In this document: piece by piece, positions 34,661-44,086 of the stretch
How positions within the stretch are numbered: the first letter of the stretch is position 1
Layout: each line of letters begins with the position of its first letter
NCBI RefSeq assembly: GCF_003075455.1
Contig: NZ_QDAE01000014.1
Coordinates: 1-64,000, forward strand
Length of the DNA: 64,000 bases
Reading direction: 5' to 3'
From: Arthrobacter sp. Bz4
GTDB lineage: Bacteria > Actinomycetota > Actinomycetes > Actinomycetales > Micrococcaceae
The notes under the pieces: generated by a model
Told to the model about the DNA's origin: nothing
The model's input: the letters and a program-made list of their open reading frames with translations, nothing else
Databases searched by the model: none
Translations under genes and position numbers: made by a program

Positions 34661-34980
34661 CGCCCGCACACTCTTCACCCCAAAGAGCCCCAAAGGACAT
34701 CTTCTCCACCCTTCCCCGGGTCGTTCTCCTAGCCAAAGGAACGACGAACGGATTGAACTGGCGCCAGCCCCTATTCTAGTCTCGACGGACCCACCCGGCA
34801 CAGTCTTATCCTCCCCATAATTGGGGCGGGCCGTCCAGTGGGGAAGCGGACTTTGGACCTCTTGTGCGGTACCGAAGCGTCGCATCGTCGTCAACAGTAT
34901 CGTCGTCAACAGTGAGGCTCAGTGTAGACCGTGGAGATGTGGGTGACCCAGTCCAGGGCTGAGTCGCTCTAGGTCGACTC
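34661..34980. other. promoter region of the GAF-ANTAR pair
   Basis: About 320 bp between the GAF-ANTAR start and the hydrolase remnant. I see no gene. A repeat of GTCGTCAACAGT / CGTCGTCAACAGT occurs near 34888-34912. The beginning of the decayed hydrolase may extend into the right end. Confidence 0.3.
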
Positions 34981-35226
34981 AAAGCTCAGGTTCCGACGCT
35001 CCAGGAGGCAGGGTATCGAGTCATCACCTACGACGGTAACTCAATACCTCATGCAGACCGACGAGAATCCCGATGGGCCGTTGACCAAGGACGTCGCGGC
35101 CGGGATGACCCAAGACTTGACGAAAGATGAGGAAAGTTTCTGCGACAAGGGTGCGCCGGATGGCTGCAACGTCAGCCATCCGGACGAGTGGAACAACGCC
35201 CTGATTTCGTTCGTGCAGAGGTCAGT
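34981..35226 (+). pseudogene. remnant of a chloroperoxidase-like alpha/beta hydrolase
   Basis: Pieces of one alpha/beta hydrolase appear in order but in different frames with most of the gene missing. PTLQEAGYRVITYD (about 34990-35034) matches the N-terminal strand-helix region; YLMQTDENPDGPLTKDVAAG from about 35045 matches the cap region; GAPDGCNVSHPDEWNNALISFV (about 35150-35218) matches the extreme C terminus, where the catalytic His normally stands in GCxxSH. The nucleophile elbow and most of the core are absent. It is a non-functional relic left by internal deletions. Confidence 0.65.
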
Positions 35227-35246
35227 AGCCGAAAGCAACACCATGC

Positions 35247-35288
35247 GGGGTGATCCGCCTACCCGTTCGTCGGCAGGCGGATCACCCC
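35247..35288 (-). terminator. 14-bp hairpin after the APC permease gene
   Basis: GGGGTGATCCGCCT and its complement enclose a 14-nt loop, 4 nt beyond the stop of the leftward permease gene. It is a good intrinsic-terminator stem without a strong T tract. Confidence 0.65.
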
Positions 35289-35292
35289 TGGG

Positions 35293-36732
35293 CTACCGGC
35301 CCTTCCGGCCGAGCTTTGCCAGGAGGTCCTCTTCGGCGTCGGCTCCGGGCTTGACGCCGGTCGGGATCCGGAACAGGAAGAACAGGCCAAGGACCCACCA
35401 GAACCCAAACAGGATCCACGGCGGGGGAGTGAGGGCCGCGGGCATACCCGGGAGGTACAGGCTCAGCAGGCCTACGCAGAGCACCACCGCGGAGAAGCCG
35501 ATAATGACTCCACCATTGCCTGCACCACCGATCCGCAGGGGCCGGTCCATGGCTGGTTCCTTGCGGCGCAGAATGATGAACACGATTGCCACCAGAAGGT
35601 AGGCGATCACAATGCTGGGGGCGCCAGAGTCCACGAGCCAGACCAGCATCGCCTCACCGAAGAACGGCGCGATGAACGACAAGCCGCCGATGAAAAGCAA
35701 AGCGTTGACAGGCGTGCGGTATTTCGGGTGCAGTACGCCAAACCATCGTGGGAGCATGCCGGACCGGGCCATCGAATACATCAGTCGTGACGCGCCCAAC
35801 AGCAGCGAGTTCCAGGATGTCAGGATCCCGGCGATACCGCCGGCAATCAGGATCTTCGCCATCACATCTGTACCAAATAGTGCACCCATCGCATCCGCCG
35901 TCGCGATATCAGCCTGAGCGATCTCGTTGGCAGGCATTGCCGAGGACGTGGTGAGAACCGTCATCACGTACCAAATGGTTGCGAGAACCACTGCGATAAC
36001 CACCAGACGGCCGATCTGTCGCGGTGGAATGTTCACTTCCTCCGCAGACTGCGGGATGACGTCGAAGCCCACAAACAGGAACGGCACCACTACCAGTACG
36101 GCGAAGTATCCGCCCATCCCTCCGGTGAAGAAGGGCTCCATGTTGTCGGTTGATCCACCGGTAAAGGAGCCGAATATCAGCATCAAGCCGATGATCAGCA
36201 GCAGCAGCACGACGAAGGTCTGGGCCACACCTGCCAGCTTCACTCCCCGGATATTGACACCGGTAATGACGACGGCGGCGATGGCGCCGACCAGGGCCCA
36301 GGTGAGATGCACCTGGCTACCGGCGATTTCCCACAGCGGCACCTGATTCAGATCAGGGAAGAGGTAGAGAGCGGTGCGGGGGAGCGCCACCGCTTCAAAC
36401 GCCACAATGGTGACGTAGCCGCCGGTGATGGCCCAGGACCCGATGAAGGACCAGCGCGGACCCATGCCTCGCAGGAGGAAGTTGTGCTCACCGCCTGCTT
36501 TGGGCATCGCCGCGGTGAGTTCGGCGTAGGTCAACCCGACGACGGCCATGATTACACCACCCGTGATCATGGCGAGGGTGGCGCCCATGGTGCCGGCGTC
36601 GGCAATCCAGCCCCCGGTCAGCACTACCCAGCCGAACCCGATCATGGCACCGAAGCCCAGTGCCAAAGCGTCCCAGTTGCCGAGAACTTTCAGGAGCGAA
36701 GTCTCCGTCGGTGTAGATGGTGCTTTGCCCAT
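35293..36732 (-). CDS. APC superfamily amino-acid permease
   Basis: A 479-residue protein with 12 predicted spans. The first has the APC substrate motif GFGAMIGFGWVVLTGGWIADAG, and GLTYAELTAAMPKAGG follows span 2. ILTSWNSLLLGASRLMYSMARSGMLP is the typical loop near span 8. It probably imports an amino acid or polyamine; specificity is open. The ATG at 36732 follows AGAGGCA; the longer frame to 36879 lacks support. It stands alone, with a hairpin after it. Confidence 0.9.
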   Translation of the reverse strand: MGKAPSTPTETSLLKVLGNWDALALGFGAMIGFGWVVLTGGWIADAGTMGATLAMITGGVIMAVVGLTYAELTAAMPKAGGEHNFLLRGMGPRWSFIGSWAITGGYVTIVAFEAVALPRTALYLFPDLNQVPLWEIAGSQVHLTWALVGAIAAVVITGVNIRGVKLAGVAQTFVVLLLLIIGLMLIFGSFTGGSTDNMEPFFTGGMGGYFAVLVVVPFLFVGFDVIPQSAEEVNIPPRQIGRLVVIAVVLATIWYVMTVLTTSSAMPANEIAQADIATADAMGALFGTDVMAKILIAGGIAGILTSWNSLLLGASRLMYSMARSGMLPRWFGVLHPKYRTPVNALLFIGGLSFIAPFFGEAMLVWLVDSGAPSIVIAYLLVAIVFIILRRKEPAMDRPLRIGGAGNGGVIIGFSAVVLCVGLLSLYLPGMPAALTPPPWILFGFWWVLGLFFLFRIPTGVKPGADAEEDLLAKLGRKGR

Positions 36733-37025
36733 GGGTGCCTCTTTCGTGGTGGATCGGTGACGATTAGGAACACAGTAATACCGATTGGTCCATGAGTCTG
36801 CAGCGAGTCGATACATTACTTGTGGCGAACCACCACCCGGGTCAGTGTTAGTGGCGTTCTGGAGGTTGCACCGTGTCACCGTCGTCGCTGTCTTGGGCGC
36901 AAGGAGTTGCGAGCTGGTCGATTCTGGAAGGTTTTCCGCGGGCCATCCGCTGAAATGTCCGAGGCGAATGGCATACTTTTTGTACTGCGACGGTATCCTC
37001 CGTCGACGTTCACCATGGGGGAAAC

Positions 37026-37175
37026 ATGGATCACAGTCCTAGCTCCGCTACGCCCAGCAACACCGACGAGCCAACAGACCTTACCGGGTCGACGAAGACG
37101 GGGCGCTCAAACGATGACCGGGCGCTGGAAGTACCGCCCTATGCCCTGGATTTCCACCCCGCGCACTGGCCATGA
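37026..37175 (+). CDS. possible small protein (49 residues), unknown
   Basis: A 49-codon frame with a strong ribosome site (GGGGGAA, 5 nt before ATG). The product is hydrophilic and rich in Ser, Thr and Asp (MDHSPSSATPSNTDEPTDLTGS at its start) and ends in PPYALDFHPAHWP. No family is recognised. It lies alone in a 630-bp gap between the permease and nhaA and is shorter than usual gene-finding limits. The ribosome site is the main support. Confidence 0.4.
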   Translation: MDHSPSSATPSNTDEPTDLTGSTKTGRSNDDRALEVPPYALDFHPAHWP

Positions 37176-37309
37176 AGCTCCCACAGTGGGCGGGCAGCAG
37201 CGGTGAATGAACTCAAACCAATGGACAGAGCTGGCGGGTAAGACAGGGTCCAACTCGCCACAGGCGTGCAAGGCTGGCGGCTGCGGCACCCCGGGTCCTG
37301 CCGATTAAA

Positions 37310-37350
37310 GCGATAAGGCGATCTCCGTGCCACGGAAATCGCCTTATCGC
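37310..37350 (-). terminator. 13-bp hairpin after nhaA
   Basis: GCGATAAGGCGAT and its complement enclose an inner smaller stem (TCCGTG / CACGGA), 16 nt past the nhaA stop. Read leftward it is followed by CTTTAAT. A convincing terminator. Confidence 0.7.
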
Positions 37351-37365
37351 ATGGTTCGCCCCGGG

Positions 37366-38796
37366 TTATGCGTCCCGGTTCTTGCTGGGTGGTTGCCCGC
37401 TCCGGTCGGTGCCGGGCGCAGCATCTTCCGCTGCAGGTGCTGTCACTGTTTCATTTGCTGGGTTGTCCTGGTAAACATCAGGGATTCCGTCGCCGTCGTC
37501 GTCGACGTTTTCCTCAGCCTCAATCGCCTTGTACCGCTTGTTACGTGCTCGCAGGATGACTGACGCAATTAGCGCCGCAACAATGGACGCCGTGAGGATG
37601 CCGACCTTGGCGTGATCATTGGTAGAGCCGTCTGGGGTGAAACTCAGATCGGCAATCAGGAGGGAGACCGTGAAGCCAATTCCCGCCAGCAGCGCCACAC
37701 CGATCAGGTCCACCCAACGCAGGGCAGGGTCGAGGTTGACCCTGGTGAGTTTGGTGAGCAGCCAGGTGGTCCCGACAATGCCGATGGGCTTGCCGATCAC
37801 CAGGCCAAGAATGATCCCGAGCGCCACCGGATCGGTCACCGCTGAAACAAACCCACTCCAGCCGCCGATGGTGACACCTGCAGAGAAGAAAGCGAAGACG
37901 GGGACGGCGAACCCTGCGGATAGTGGCCGGATCCGGTGTTCGAACAGCTCCGCCAGGCCCGGCCCCGCATCAGGTCCCGCGGTGGCCTTTCGATGCAGCA
38001 CGGGGACGGTAAACCCGAGGAGAACCCCAGCGACTGTCGCGTGGATACCACCGGCGTGCACGAGGGCCCAGACGACAAAGCCGATGGGCAGCAGGATGAA
38101 CCAGGCAGCGGACGATTTCAGGTGAAAAAACTCCCGATACTTCTGCGCCAGCACCGCGTAAAGCACCAGCGGGATGAGGGCCAGAAGCAGGGGGGTGACC
38201 TGGATATCGTCCGAATAGAAGATGGCAATAATGGAAATGGCGATCAGATCGTCAACTACAGCGAGCGTCAACAGGAAAATCCTGAGCGCGCTGGGCAGAT
38301 GTGATCCCACAATGGCCAGCACTGCGACGGCGAAGGCGATGTCGGTGGCGGTGGGAATGGCCCACCCGCGGAGGGTGTCTGGGCTGAAGATGTTGATGCC
38401 GACATACACCAGGGCCGGGACGACGACGCCGCCGACTGCTGCAGCAACCGGGACTATAGCCTTGCGTGGGTTACGCAGATCCCCTGCTACAAATTCCCGT
38501 TTCAGTTCGAGACCAACAAGAAAGAAGAAGACAGCCAGCAGGCCGTCAGCCGCCCAGGCACCGAGGCTCAGTTCCAGATGCCACGGCTCGTACCCGAAGG
38601 TGAAGTCCCGCAACGCGAAGTAGCTATCGGCCGCGGGGGAGTTGGCCCAGATGATTGCTGCGGTGGCAGTGATCACGAGCAGGATGCCGCCAACGGTTTC
38701 CTTACGGAGGATCTCGCCGACTCTGAGTGATTCTGAGTATGTGCCGCGGCCGAGCAACCCTGATTTTGGTTTGGGCTCGGTGGTGGGGTCTGCCAT
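37366..38796 (-). CDS. nhaA: Na+/H+ antiporter NhaA
   Basis: A 476-residue NhaA. Conserved residues include Thr151-Asp152 ([12 protein letters not shown]) and the ion-binding pair Asp182-Asp183 ([12 protein letters not shown]); [14 protein letters not shown] and [20 protein letters not shown] are family blocks. It exchanges Na+ for H+ across the membrane. The C-terminal tail from about residue 425 is a long hydrophilic extension with DDDGDGIPD, a Ca2+-binding-loop-like sequence, then an Ala/Pro/Asp-rich end; E. coli NhaA lacks this. The ATG follows AGGAGC. Confidence 0.94.
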   Translation of the reverse strand: MADPTTEPKPKSGLLGRGTYSESLRVGEILRKETVGGILLVITATAAIIWANSPAADSYFALRDFTFGYEPWHLELSLGAWAADGLLAVFFFLVGLELKREFVAGDLRNPRKAIVPVAAAVGGVVVPALVYVGINIFSPDTLRGWAIPTATDIAFAVAVLAIVGSHLPSALRIFLLTLAVVDDLIAISIIAIFYSDDIQVTPLLLALIPLVLYAVLAQKYREFFHLKSSAAWFILLPIGFVVWALVHAGGIHATVAGVLLGFTVPVLHRKATAGPDAGPGLAELFEHRIRPLSAGFAVPVFAFFSAGVTIGGWSGFVSAVTDPVALGIILGLVIGKPIGIVGTTWLLTKLTRVNLDPALRWVDLIGVALLAGIGFTVSLLIADLSFTPDGSTNDHAKVGILTASIVAALIASVILRARNKRYKAIEAEENVDDDGDGIPDVYQDNPANETVTAPAAEDAAPGTDRSGQPPSKNRDA

Positions 38797-38929
38797 AAGT
38801 AAAGCTCCTGGATTGGGGTCAACAAAGATAATGCCGACCAGACTTCCCGGCTCACCTTCGTTTTAGTCTACCGGTCCCGCAGCCTATGAGGTCCAGCGGG
38901 TTCTGATTGAGCCGCCGCCGTGCAGTGAC

Positions 38930-39211
38930 TTAACGGGGCTGCCTTTTCCTCCGGATAGCGATCCGGCGGGTGAGATCGGAGGCTGCAAGGACGGCAACGG
39001 TGATGGAGATCGCGATCAGGGCGAGCATGAAATAGAGCCCAATCAGGGTAGCCATGGGGGACTGTGCCTCGCGCAGCATCGCCAGTCCTCCCACCAGCCC
39101 GACAGCCCAGAAAGCCACCACGCAGGCGAGGACTCCCACTGCGGGCAACCAGTCACGATTGGCCTGCAGCCACCGCCACGCGCCAGCCGTCACCTTGTTC
39201 AATTTCTCCAT
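38930..39211 (-). CDS. small membrane protein of unknown function
   Basis: A 93-residue protein with two clear hydrophobic segments (residues about 23-45 and 53-77) and a basic C-terminal tail (DLTRRIAIRRKRQPR). I do not recognise the family. It precedes no obvious partner; the DUF4389 gene is on the same strand upstream by 56 bp and could be cotranscribed. GAGGC precedes the ATG. Confidence 0.65.
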   Translation of the reverse strand: MEKLNKVTAGAWRWLQANRDWLPAVGVLACVVAFWAVGLVGGLAMLREAQSPMATLIGLYFMLALIAISITVAVLAASDLTRRIAIRRKRQPR

Positions 39212-39267
39212 GCCTCATAGTGCGCCTTGCGGCGACCGGATCACCGCTGGGACACGTGTCGGCTCGG

Positions 39268-40671
39268 TCACGTTTCGATGTCCTGATCCAGGCGGAATGG
39301 CGGGTACTCATCACGCATCAGGGAACCGTAGGCCAGAACCCGGTAGATCCACCGGTTCAAGCCGATGATGAAAGCGAACAAAGGCCGTGGGTAGTTGCCG
39401 GTGAAGAGCATGGCCACCACCCCGACCAACACCAGCAGCCCTAGCAAAGACAGGCCGCCGGTGGCGTCATACTCTCCACTTTGCACCTGCCAGCCCCAGG
39501 TGGCTGAGCCGGTAATCGCAGCCACGATGAGCAAGTGTGGGATCAGAAGGAGCCAGGACTTGATGAGCACCAGACCACGGGATAGCCGCTCCGGATACTC
39601 CACCACGATGTCGGCTGGGTAATCGGTGCGTCCCAGAGTGAACGGGGGATACCTATCGGTGCCGGCAGCTGCATAGGCGTAGAAGGCCACCCGCCAATTC
39701 CATCGCAGCACCCCCACGTTGAATTTGAAGAGCGAGCGGGGGTAGCGGCCGGTGAAGAGGATCGCGAACCAGGCCACCAGGGTGGTCACGGCGAAGGCGA
39801 ACCAGAGGAAAAACAGTACGAAGAAATGTGGAATGGCCAGGAACCATTTCACCAGCCACATCCAACGGGACAGTGCGGGATCGAGTTGCGCAACGAGGTG
39901 CACCGGGTACGACGGCGGTCCGGCAACAACTCCGGCAGTCGGTCCGGTCACCGGGGCAGCCCGACGCGGCGTGGTTTCGGGGCCGACGGTGCCGGCTTCG
40001 GGTTGGTTGCGTCCCAGCCCGACGGCGCCGATAACCAGGAGAGGCAGACCGATGGCCAGGGTTACAAGGCCGATGATGAGGACGATCGCGCCGGCAGGGC
40101 GAATCAGTTCGGACCGGAAGCCAGCCTGAAGATCGACCGAGAAGCCAGGCGAAGCATCGGCATTCATCACGACGACGGTCCAGTTGCCCGGCTCGATGTC
40201 CCAGATGAGTTCCTGCTCTCCCGGCCCTGATGCTGAGGCAGCCCAAAAATCCTGGGATCCTGGTTCCGCTGGTGCTGCTGACCCCGAAATGTTGCGGTAG
40301 ACCGGACGGAATGGATCGAAGTCGACGTCCCGCAGTTCGGTGCGGTTAACCCCAGCGAGGTACTCGTCGACCTCATCCTGTGGTGCCAGGCCAATAAAAA
40401 TTTCAGCGTCCGGTTCGGCGGCGCGCAACCTGAGCGTCCCGACGTCGAACGGGAGGCGTTCCGCTGTACCCTCGCCGAATGCCTCAAGACGCGGCGAGAC
40501 AAGCGCATGGGACGCGACAGCGTAGCGTTCGGTCGGGGAGGTGAAATAACCGTCGTCCCGCTGATCGGAGGCAACCCACGCGACGGCGATTCCTCCGGCC
40601 GCCATCGACGCGCCGATGATCGACAGGATGATCCCGATGATGAGCATTGCGATTGAACCTGCTCTGTTCAT
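39268..40671 (-). CDS. DUF4389 domain membrane protein
   Basis: A 467-residue protein. One N-terminal span (residues about 8-30), then an extracytoplasmic domain of about 170 residues, a second span, and a C-terminal half with two DUF4389 repeats (YPVHLVAQLDPALSRWMWLVKWFLAIPHF and YPADIVVEYPERLSRGLVLIKSWLLLIPH). The repeats share FTGRYPRSLFKFNVGVLRW and FTGNYPRPLFAFIIGLNRW. Function is unknown. The ATG at 40671 follows GGGAGGGAG; the longer frame upstream is unsupported. It is divergent from the HAD-GH65 gene, and the DosR-like dyad at 40754 lies between them. Confidence 0.85.
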   Translation of the reverse strand: MNRAGSIAMLIIGIILSIIGASMAAGGIAVAWVASDQRDDGYFTSPTERYAVASHALVSPRLEAFGEGTAERLPFDVGTLRLRAAEPDAEIFIGLAPQDEVDEYLAGVNRTELRDVDFDPFRPVYRNISGSAAPAEPGSQDFWAASASGPGEQELIWDIEPGNWTVVVMNADASPGFSVDLQAGFRSELIRPAGAIVLIIGLVTLAIGLPLLVIGAVGLGRNQPEAGTVGPETTPRRAAPVTGPTAGVVAGPPSYPVHLVAQLDPALSRWMWLVKWFLAIPHFFVLFFLWFAFAVTTLVAWFAILFTGRYPRSLFKFNVGVLRWNWRVAFYAYAAAGTDRYPPFTLGRTDYPADIVVEYPERLSRGLVLIKSWLLLIPHLLIVAAITGSATWGWQVQSGEYDATGGLSLLGLLVLVGVVAMLFTGNYPRPLFAFIIGLNRWIYRVLAYGSLMRDEYPPFRLDQDIET

Positions 40672-40753
40672 GGAAAGACTCCCTCCCGCCGAACGGCGTC
40701 CTGCCGTCCTGTGCTCTCGCCTAAGAGTGTTGGCGCACCGATATCGCTCGATA

Positions 40754-40767
40754 GGGTCGAAAGTCCC
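40754..40767. promoter_or_regulatory. DosR-box-like dyad before the HAD-GH65 gene
   Basis: GGGTCGAAAGTCCC matches 12 of 14 core positions of the mycobacterial DosR box (GGGACTWWAGTCCC). It ends 95 bp before the HAD-GH65 start and 83 bp from the DUF4389 start. The M. tuberculosis homologue of the HAD-GH65 fusion (otsB1) is a DosR-regulon gene, which makes the site notable. Confidence 0.45.
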
Positions 40768-40862
40768 AAGAATTGTGGGTGTCCACGCAGCCCTGGTCGC
40801 CGCAGCTCTATTCGGGCACAAAGGCACTTCCTGCGGTTCCCGGGCGCCGGTACATCTAGCTG

Positions 40863-43800
40863 ATGACCAGATCACCGACACTTGCGGCAGCGCAGCCACC
40901 CTTCGACGCCGTCATCTTTGATTTGGATGGCGTGGTCACCAACACGGCGGTCATTCATCAGCGGGCCTGGAAGGATGTCTTCGAAGCAATCATCAATGAC
41001 CCGAGATGCCCGTCCGACGCTGACCGTTCCCCCTTTACCCAGGACGACTACTTCAGGACCGTTGACGGTAAACCGCGGGAGTCGGGACTGATCGACCTGC
41101 TGGCGTCGCGCGGGATTCCCCTCGGCCTGGGTCAGGTCACGGATGCCGTGGGGGACTGGACCGCATATGGGTTGGGGGCGCTCAAGAACAGGGCCTACCT
41201 GGAACGGCTCGCTGCAGACGGTGTGCAGGCCTACCCGGGAACCAGTCGGCTGCTCAAGACGATGCAGGATGAGGGCGTGCCCGCTGCGATCGTGACCTCC
41301 AGCCGGAATGCCATGCCGGTGTTGTCCGCTGCAGGGTTGGCCGACTCTTTCCAGGTGGTAGTGGATGGGACGCTTGCCCTGCAGTTGGGCCTGCCCGGCA
41401 AGCCAGCACCGGAAGTCTTCCTTGAAGCCGCCCACCGGTTGGGGGTATCACCCGAACGTGCCGTTGTCATTGAGGATTCGGTGGCCGGTGTATTGGCAGC
41501 CCGCCGCGGCGGCTTTGGTCGTGTTGTAGGCATCGACCGGCTCAAGGCACGCCGGACGCTTGAAGAGGCTGGAGCGCACGTGGTGCTCAACGACGTGAGC
41601 CAGCTGGATCTTGGCGTGGTCCTCGGGGACCCCTGGCAGCTGGTGTATCGGGGCATGAATTCCGATCATGAGGGCCACCGTGAAGCGCTGACAACCCTCG
41701 GCAACGGCTATCTGGGTGTGAGAGGGGCAGCGCCGGAGGGCGGAGAATTTTCTTACCCAGGGATGTATCTGGCTGGCGTCTTCAACCGATTGGAGAAGCA
41801 GGTTGGCGGGAGCCGTGTGCTCGAGGAACACCTGGTCAATGCCCCGGATTGTCTCTCGCTGGACATTCGAGTCGATAGTGGCGACTGGTGGTCGGCGGGA
41901 GGTCTGCAGGTCATCAGCGAGCTACGAACCCTGGATCTGGCGAGAGCGGTCCTGGAAAGGCAGGTTGTCCTCGAGACCGCTGCCGGCCGGCACCTGCGGG
42001 TCGAGCAGCAAAGGTTCGTCTCAATGGCCGAATGCCACCTGCTCGCCACCGAAACCCGGGTCACCCCCTTGGGCTGGAATGGCACCATCACGTTCCGCAC
42101 GGGGGTCAATACCGGGACCCGAAACACAAACCTCCCGGACCCCAATGCTGGTGCACGGGTGCACCTCCTTGATTGCACCGACGACGACGACGGGCAAGCC
42201 GGCGCCGACACCATTGCCGAAGCTGAAACCACGCAAAGCCGGATCCGCATCGCCGTCGCCTTCAGGGCCGCAGTCGCCGGGGAGACAACGCGGGGAACCA
42301 CCGGGCGCACCGGCCAGCATCATTTTCGACTGTACGAATCGACCTTGATGGACGGTGAACCGACAGTCCTGACAAAGGTGGTTGCCGTGGTGACATCCCG
42401 GGACCGGGCCATTTCCTCGCCGCGAACCGAAGCTCAGTCAATTCTCGCCCGTTCGGGCAGGAACTTCGAGGCGCTCCTTGCGTCGCACGGGGCCGCCTGG
42501 CAGCGCCTCCTCCGTCCTTTCCGGGTGGATCTCGACGCGCCGACGCAAGTGCGCCTTGTCCTGAACCTGCACCTGTTCCATTTGCTCCAGACCTTGACAC
42601 CGCACACCATGGAACTCGACGCCGGGGTCCCCGCCAGGGGCCTGCACGGGGAAGGCTACCGTGGGCAGATTTTCTGGGACGAGCTTTTCGTGCTCCCGGT
42701 TCTCACACTCAGAACTCCCGACGTCGCACGCGCCCTCCTCAACTACCGCTGGCGACGGCTTCCCGCCGCCCGCCAAGCCGCAGCAGACCAGGGCCGAACC
42801 GGAGCAATGTTCCCCTGGCAAAGTGGAAGCGACGGCACCGAAGAGACACCCCGCTGGTTGTACAACCACCGGTCCGGCAGGTGGATGGCCGACAATTCCC
42901 ACCTGCAGCGGCACGTGGGGCTAGCGGTCGCTTTCAACGCCTGGCAGTACTACGAGGCCACAGTCGATCGTGCATGGCTCTTCAGCAAGGGTGCAGACCT
43001 GATCGTGGGGGTGTGTCGTTACTTCGCGTCCCTGGTGGAGTACGAGGCGGCCACCGACCGCCACCATCTCCGGGGACTGGCCGGACCCGATGAGTATCAC
43101 ACCCGACGGCCGGGTAGCGACCATCCTGGCGTGGACGACAACGCCTACACCAATGTGATGGCGTCCTGGGTCTTCGTCCGGGCCGCAGCACTCCACCGGA
43201 CCTTCGTTGGGCATGAGCTCGACGAACTGGAGGCGCGACTGGGAATCAACGCGGATGAGGTGGCGCGCTGGGAACGCATGGGACGGTCGATGTACGTGCC
43301 TTTTGAGGCTGACGGCACCATCAGCCAGTTCGATGGGTACAGCGCCCTGGCGGAGCTGGACTGGGCGCGATACCGCGAGACCTACGGCAACATCGAACGC
43401 CTTGATCTCATCCTTGAGGCCGAGGATGACACCGTTGACCGCTACAAGCTAGCGAAACAGGCCGACGTACTCATGCTGCCCTATCTTCTCGGTCACGGGG
43501 GGCTGATCACGCAGCTGGCCCACCTCGGCTACACCCTGACTCGGGAACAGCTGGCTCGGACCATCGACTATTACCTGGCCCGAACCGCCCACGGATCGAC
43601 CCTGAGCAGGGTGGTGCACGCCTCGGTGCTCGCGTCGACCGATCCCAACCGGGCGTGGGACAGCTTCCGCGAGGCGTTGGATGCCGACCTGGACGACACG
43701 CAAGACGGGACCACCAAATCAGGCATCCATTTGGGCGCCATGGCCGGAACGATCGATGTCGTGCAGCGCAGCTTCGCCGGACTTCGACTGAACGGTGACC

Positions 43801-44006
43801 ATCTGGTGTTTGAGCCGAGCATGCCCGCCGGGCTGGGTGCAGTAGCCTTCAGCATCTCGTATCGGGGGCATCAGCTCCAGATCAATTTAAGTCCAGGCCG
43901 TCTCGACATCTCCTCCGCACCGGGGGACGCTACCCCGATCTGGATTCAGGTGAACGCTCAAACGAAGCCCCTGGCCGCCGGGGACCTGAAAAGTTTCAGT
44001 CTATGA
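40863..44006 (+). CDS. HAD (beta-phosphoglucomutase-like) and GH65 phosphorylase fusion (OtsB1-like architecture)
   Basis: A 1047-residue two-part enzyme. Residues about 13-240 form a HAD domain with nucleophile Asp20 and Asp22 (FDLDGVVTN), the Ser/Thr motif IVTSSRN, Lys in GKPAPEVF and acidic VIEDSVAGV, resembling beta-phosphoglucomutases. Residues about 255-1045 form a complete GH65 enzyme with general acid Glu744 (AGPDEYHTR), KQADVLMLPYLL and HGSTLSRVVHASV. GH65 would release beta-glucose 1-phosphate and the HAD part would turn it into glucose 6-phosphate, so the fusion could channel a disaccharide to glycolysis. M. tuberculosis otsB1 has the same order. No clear ribosome site precedes the ATG. 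Confidence 0.9.
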   Translation: MTRSPTLAAAQPPFDAVIFDLDGVVTNTAVIHQRAWKDVFEAIINDPRCPSDADRSPFTQDDYFRTVDGKPRESGLIDLLASRGIPLGLGQVTDAVGDWTAYGLGALKNRAYLERLAADGVQAYPGTSRLLKTMQDEGVPAAIVTSSRNAMPVLSAAGLADSFQVVVDGTLALQLGLPGKPAPEVFLEAAHRLGVSPERAVVIEDSVAGVLAARRGGFGRVVGIDRLKARRTLEEAGAHVVLNDVSQLDLGVVLGDPWQLVYRGMNSDHEGHREALTTLGNGYLGVRGAAPEGGEFSYPGMYLAGVFNRLEKQVGGSRVLEEHLVNAPDCLSLDIRVDSGDWWSAGGLQVISELRTLDLARAVLERQVVLETAAGRHLRVEQQRFVSMAECHLLATETRVTPLGWNGTITFRTGVNTGTRNTNLPDPNAGARVHLLDCTDDDDGQAGADTIAEAETTQSRIRIAVAFRAAVAGETTRGTTGRTGQHHFRLYESTLMDGEPTVLTKVVAVVTSRDRAISSPRTEAQSILARSGRNFEALLASHGAAWQRLLRPFRVDLDAPTQVRLVLNLHLFHLLQTLTPHTMELDAGVPARGLHGEGYRGQIFWDELFVLPVLTLRTPDVARALLNYRWRRLPAARQAAADQGRTGAMFPWQSGSDGTEETPRWLYNHRSGRWMADNSHLQRHVGLAVAFNAWQYYEATVDRAWLFSKGADLIVGVCRYFASLVEYEAATDRHHLRGLAGPDEYHTRRPGSDHPGVDDNAYTNVMASWVFVRAAALHRTFVGHELDELEARLGINADEVARWERMGRSMYVPFEADGTISQFDGYSALAELDWARYRETYGNIERLDLILEAEDDTVDRYKLAKQADVLMLPYLLGHGGLITQLAHLGYTLTREQLARTIDYYLARTAHGSTLSRVVHASVLASTDPNRAWDSFREALDADLDDTQDGTTKSGIHLGAMAGTIDVVQRSFAGLRLNGDHLVFEPSMPAGLGAVAFSISYRGHQLQINLSPGRLDISSAPGDATPIWIQVNAQTKPLAAGDLKSFSL

Positions 44007-44086
44007 CGAGCCGTTAGCGAGCCGTTTCTCGGGGTGGGGCCTTTATGCCCTGTTGATCCCACCGCCGCGACCCTATCGTCACTGTC

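Noticed and set aside
36307-36795. Plus-strand frame of 162 codons antisense to the APC permease
   Set aside because: Antisense to conserved permease spans, with no start signal or recognisable product.
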